Source of the DNA: Schistosoma haematobium
Lineage: Eukaryota; Platyhelminthes; Trematoda; Strigeidida; Schistosomatidae
NCBI RefSeq assembly: GCF_000699445.3
Contig: NC_067196.1
Location: 27,235,116-27,299,115 of the forward strand
Direction: 5' to 3'
DNA: 64,000 nt
The notes beneath the pieces are model-generated. The model did no database searches, was not told the origin of the DNA, and saw only the letters and a list, made by a program, of their open reading frames with translations. A program made the translations under genes and the position numbers. Shown here in pieces: positions 62,445-64,000 of the stretch; the first letter of the stretch is position 1; each line of letters opens with the position of its first letter.

Positions 62445-62742
62445 TGTAGTGAACAGAACACGGATGGTGACAATCGAATGTATTTATTAAGAAATTACAG
62501 AGTTACTTGATTAAATAGAAAAACCCTATAGTAAATCGTTAATTTGCAAAATATCAACCTGTACTGTTCCTGTTGCAAACATCAACCCACTGTCTCACAT
62601 TTCATTGTTCTTGCGTTTTCTTACAAATTGCATTGTGTTCTCGCTTTTCCTTTATTGTTTTTCCCCATCTTCTGCTGCCAGACATTACGTTTTTAACTTG
62701 CGTCATATACTACTTACATAAATATAAGTAGAACGCACCACA
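62445..62742 (+). mobile_element. Solo LTR, copy 2
   Basis: 298 bp beginning TGTAGTGAA and ending GCACCACA. It is collinear with 4995-5290, sharing AATCGAATGTATTTA, GTTAATTTGCAAAATATCAA and TATAAGTAG...CACCACA. Flanks are GGAG and GAAT, so the target duplication is not preserved. Confidence 0.8.
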
Positions 62743-62759
62743 GAATGACAACAGAATGT

Positions 62760-63660
62760 TGTCTATGAAGTTGGAAGAATATAAACAATGTTTGAAAAAT
62801 TATCCTATATCCTAAGTTGATCTGGAGAGACTTGAAAAGAGGTCGATGATGGCGTTGCATGCGTTAAAAACAGTACATAAGATGAATTTCGAATTGACTA
62901 AAATACTTCAGTAAGGTTTTGGCACACATAAAGTAAGACTGACAGCAGAAGCGCTGTATTTAGGGCTAATAAGAACAGGCTGAAAAGAAAATATTGTATT
63001 CAACTAGCTACCATCTGGCAAATGTTCATTAACATGTAATTTGAACCTATCTCTATTCAACCTTTTTATTTCACATGCTCCGTTATTCTGATATTTTAGC
63101 ACTACAATTATTTATATGATGGTTCTCATTTTACATTCACATAGACAGTTGAAAAACAATTTCAACTCGCTTTTTTACTTCATGTAAAACAAATTCACAC
63201 CTAATATAAACTATCAATAACTCAAACGTACACATACATTCACAAACACAATCATTTATCCATTTCTCTTCACACTGTGAACCTTTTACATGTTCATCAT
63301 TTAACTGGCTCGTGTTATCCTATTTACAAAAGTCAACATCTGAATATGATTAGATAAGCACAGTAAATATGTGATTTGATTGTTAAGCTTTACGTATTCT
63401 TTGATATTTTTGATTTTGATTATTATCCTGAAGAAGTCCAAGCAAGTTTGCTGGACAAAACTGTTGAATTATTTAAAGTCCAATGGATGAGATTACTTCA
63501 AATATAATTTCCATAAATAAAGAAAAAAATTAAGGTTTTGAAATTTGCAGGCAAACTATATTTATGATTAACTTTAAAATCTAAAGTTTGAACATCAGTT
63601 TTTGTGGTAAACTTAAGAAGATAGATTCGTTAAAAAAAATTCAGTTTTAAAAATACTTTT
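62760..63660. other. Non-coding stretch between two LTR copies
   Basis: No open frame of note. It may be PLE 3' sequence, or the inner part of a small LTR element bounded by the two LTRs. Confidence 0.4.
63421..63480 (+). ncRNA. Hammerhead-like relic at PLE 3' end
   Basis: CTGAAGA (63428-63434), an extra A, then a stem-II-like GTCCA...TGGAC hairpin, then AAAAC where GAAAC is needed, and a GTC at 63478-63480. PLEs are known to carry hammerheads. The G-to-A change in the GAAA core and the extra base would make this copy inactive. Confidence 0.35.
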
Positions 63661-63663
63661 AAC

Positions 63664-63925
63664 AGTGGGGTCAATCGAATATGTTTAACAAAAAATTACA
63701 AGACTTGTTAATAAGATCTAACAATCGTGAAGTAAATACGTAATTTGCAAAATGTCCATCGACTGTCTCATCATGACTCAGACTTCATTGTTCTTGCATT
63801 TTCATACAAACTGCATTTTGTTTCCATTCTTTACTGTTCGATCCTCTTGTCTCTCTGCTGCCAGACCTTCTGTTCACGACCAACATCATACATTATTTAT
63901 GTCAATATAAGTAGCACACACCACA
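63664..63925 (+). mobile_element. LTR copy 3, left end diverged or missing
   Basis: It shares AATCGAATATGTTTA, GTAATTTGCAAAATGTC, CATTGTTCTTGCATTTTC and ATAAGTAGCACACACCACA with the other copies. The TGTAGTG start is not recognisable. Confidence 0.7.
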
Positions 63926-64000
63926 CTCCGAAGTTTGCAATTTCAAATATTCAATGAGTTTACTTTCTCTACCTATCAGGTAAACTATTGATATAGTAAG

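Larger units (their letters stand above)
61440..63530 (+). mobile_element. Second Penelope-like element, decayed, with nested LTR
   Basis: The frame from 61467 gives WSQLREHFRDRIHEANMNLL, then KLTINLPDGNLSTHKL. Near 62040 comes LRADKGNVTVI-NKSDYEKK, the PLE block that precedes the palm, and near 62220-62360 RPLF..PKC-GL, TPLRQVVDFTNAP and EKYIAVIFKPYD. The rest of reverse transcriptase is missing. An LTR interrupts it at 62445-62742. The 3' end may lie near 63530, where a hammerhead-like stretch and AATAAAGAAAAAAA occur. Confidence 0.75.

Noticed and set aside
1..64000. CRISPR array, bacterial operon, phage or plasmid functions
   Set aside because: No regularly spaced repeats or prokaryotic gene packing; split genes and retroelements show a eukaryotic genome.

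Overview
The window looks like nuclear DNA of a blood fluke, genus Schistosoma. It is AT-rich, with genes split into many exons. One gene begins with 38 and 34 bp introns and ends with introns of several kb, the pattern known from schistosome genes. Around the genes lie decayed trematode-type retroelements and tRNA-derived SINEs carrying hammerhead-ribozyme motifs. I cannot name the species.

Layout: 1-3.1 kb, a decayed Ty3/gypsy element on + with its reverse transcriptase core deleted. 3.9-6.2 kb, a decayed Penelope-like element on - split by a solo LTR. 6.2-10.4 kb, AT-rich DNA with no gene that I can see. 10.46-16.45 kb, a seven-exon gene on - for a rhomboid-family intramembrane serine protease with an N-terminal EF-hand. 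16.7-19.8 kb, a cluster of - strand gypsy and LINE remnants. 20.91-37.16 kb, a complete eight-exon gene on + for a G-protein alpha subunit of the Gi class. Its sixth intron holds a composite inverted/direct SINE insertion with a 15 bp target duplication. 37.6-38.3 kb, a LINE 3' fragment. 38.3-51.9 kb, a long gene-free stretch with scattered SINE relics and trinucleotide repeats. 51.95-60.02 kb, four exons on - of an unrecognised coiled-coil gene with its 5' end missing, hosting another solo LTR and a LINE relic in its introns. 60.7-64 kb, a LINE tail, a second Penelope-like element and two more LTR copies.

The three host genes are not an operon and share no obvious pathway. G-alpha-i couples membrane receptors to effectors. 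An EF-hand rhomboid would cleave membrane proteins, perhaps under calcium control. The coiled-coil gene has no assigned role. All exon boundaries were placed by hand from GT/AG sites, reading phase and family conservation; transcripts would be needed to confirm them. For G-alpha-i the fit is very strong, because the first seven coding segments have the exon lengths I recall for vertebrate GNAI/GNAO genes (118, 43, 142, 158, 129, 130 and 154 nt).

The most unusual structure is at 28233-28990. It looks like one retroposition event of a dimeric hammerhead SINE whose 5' unit was inverted, probably by twin priming. It leaves two near-identical ribozyme motifs facing each other inside a G-protein intron.
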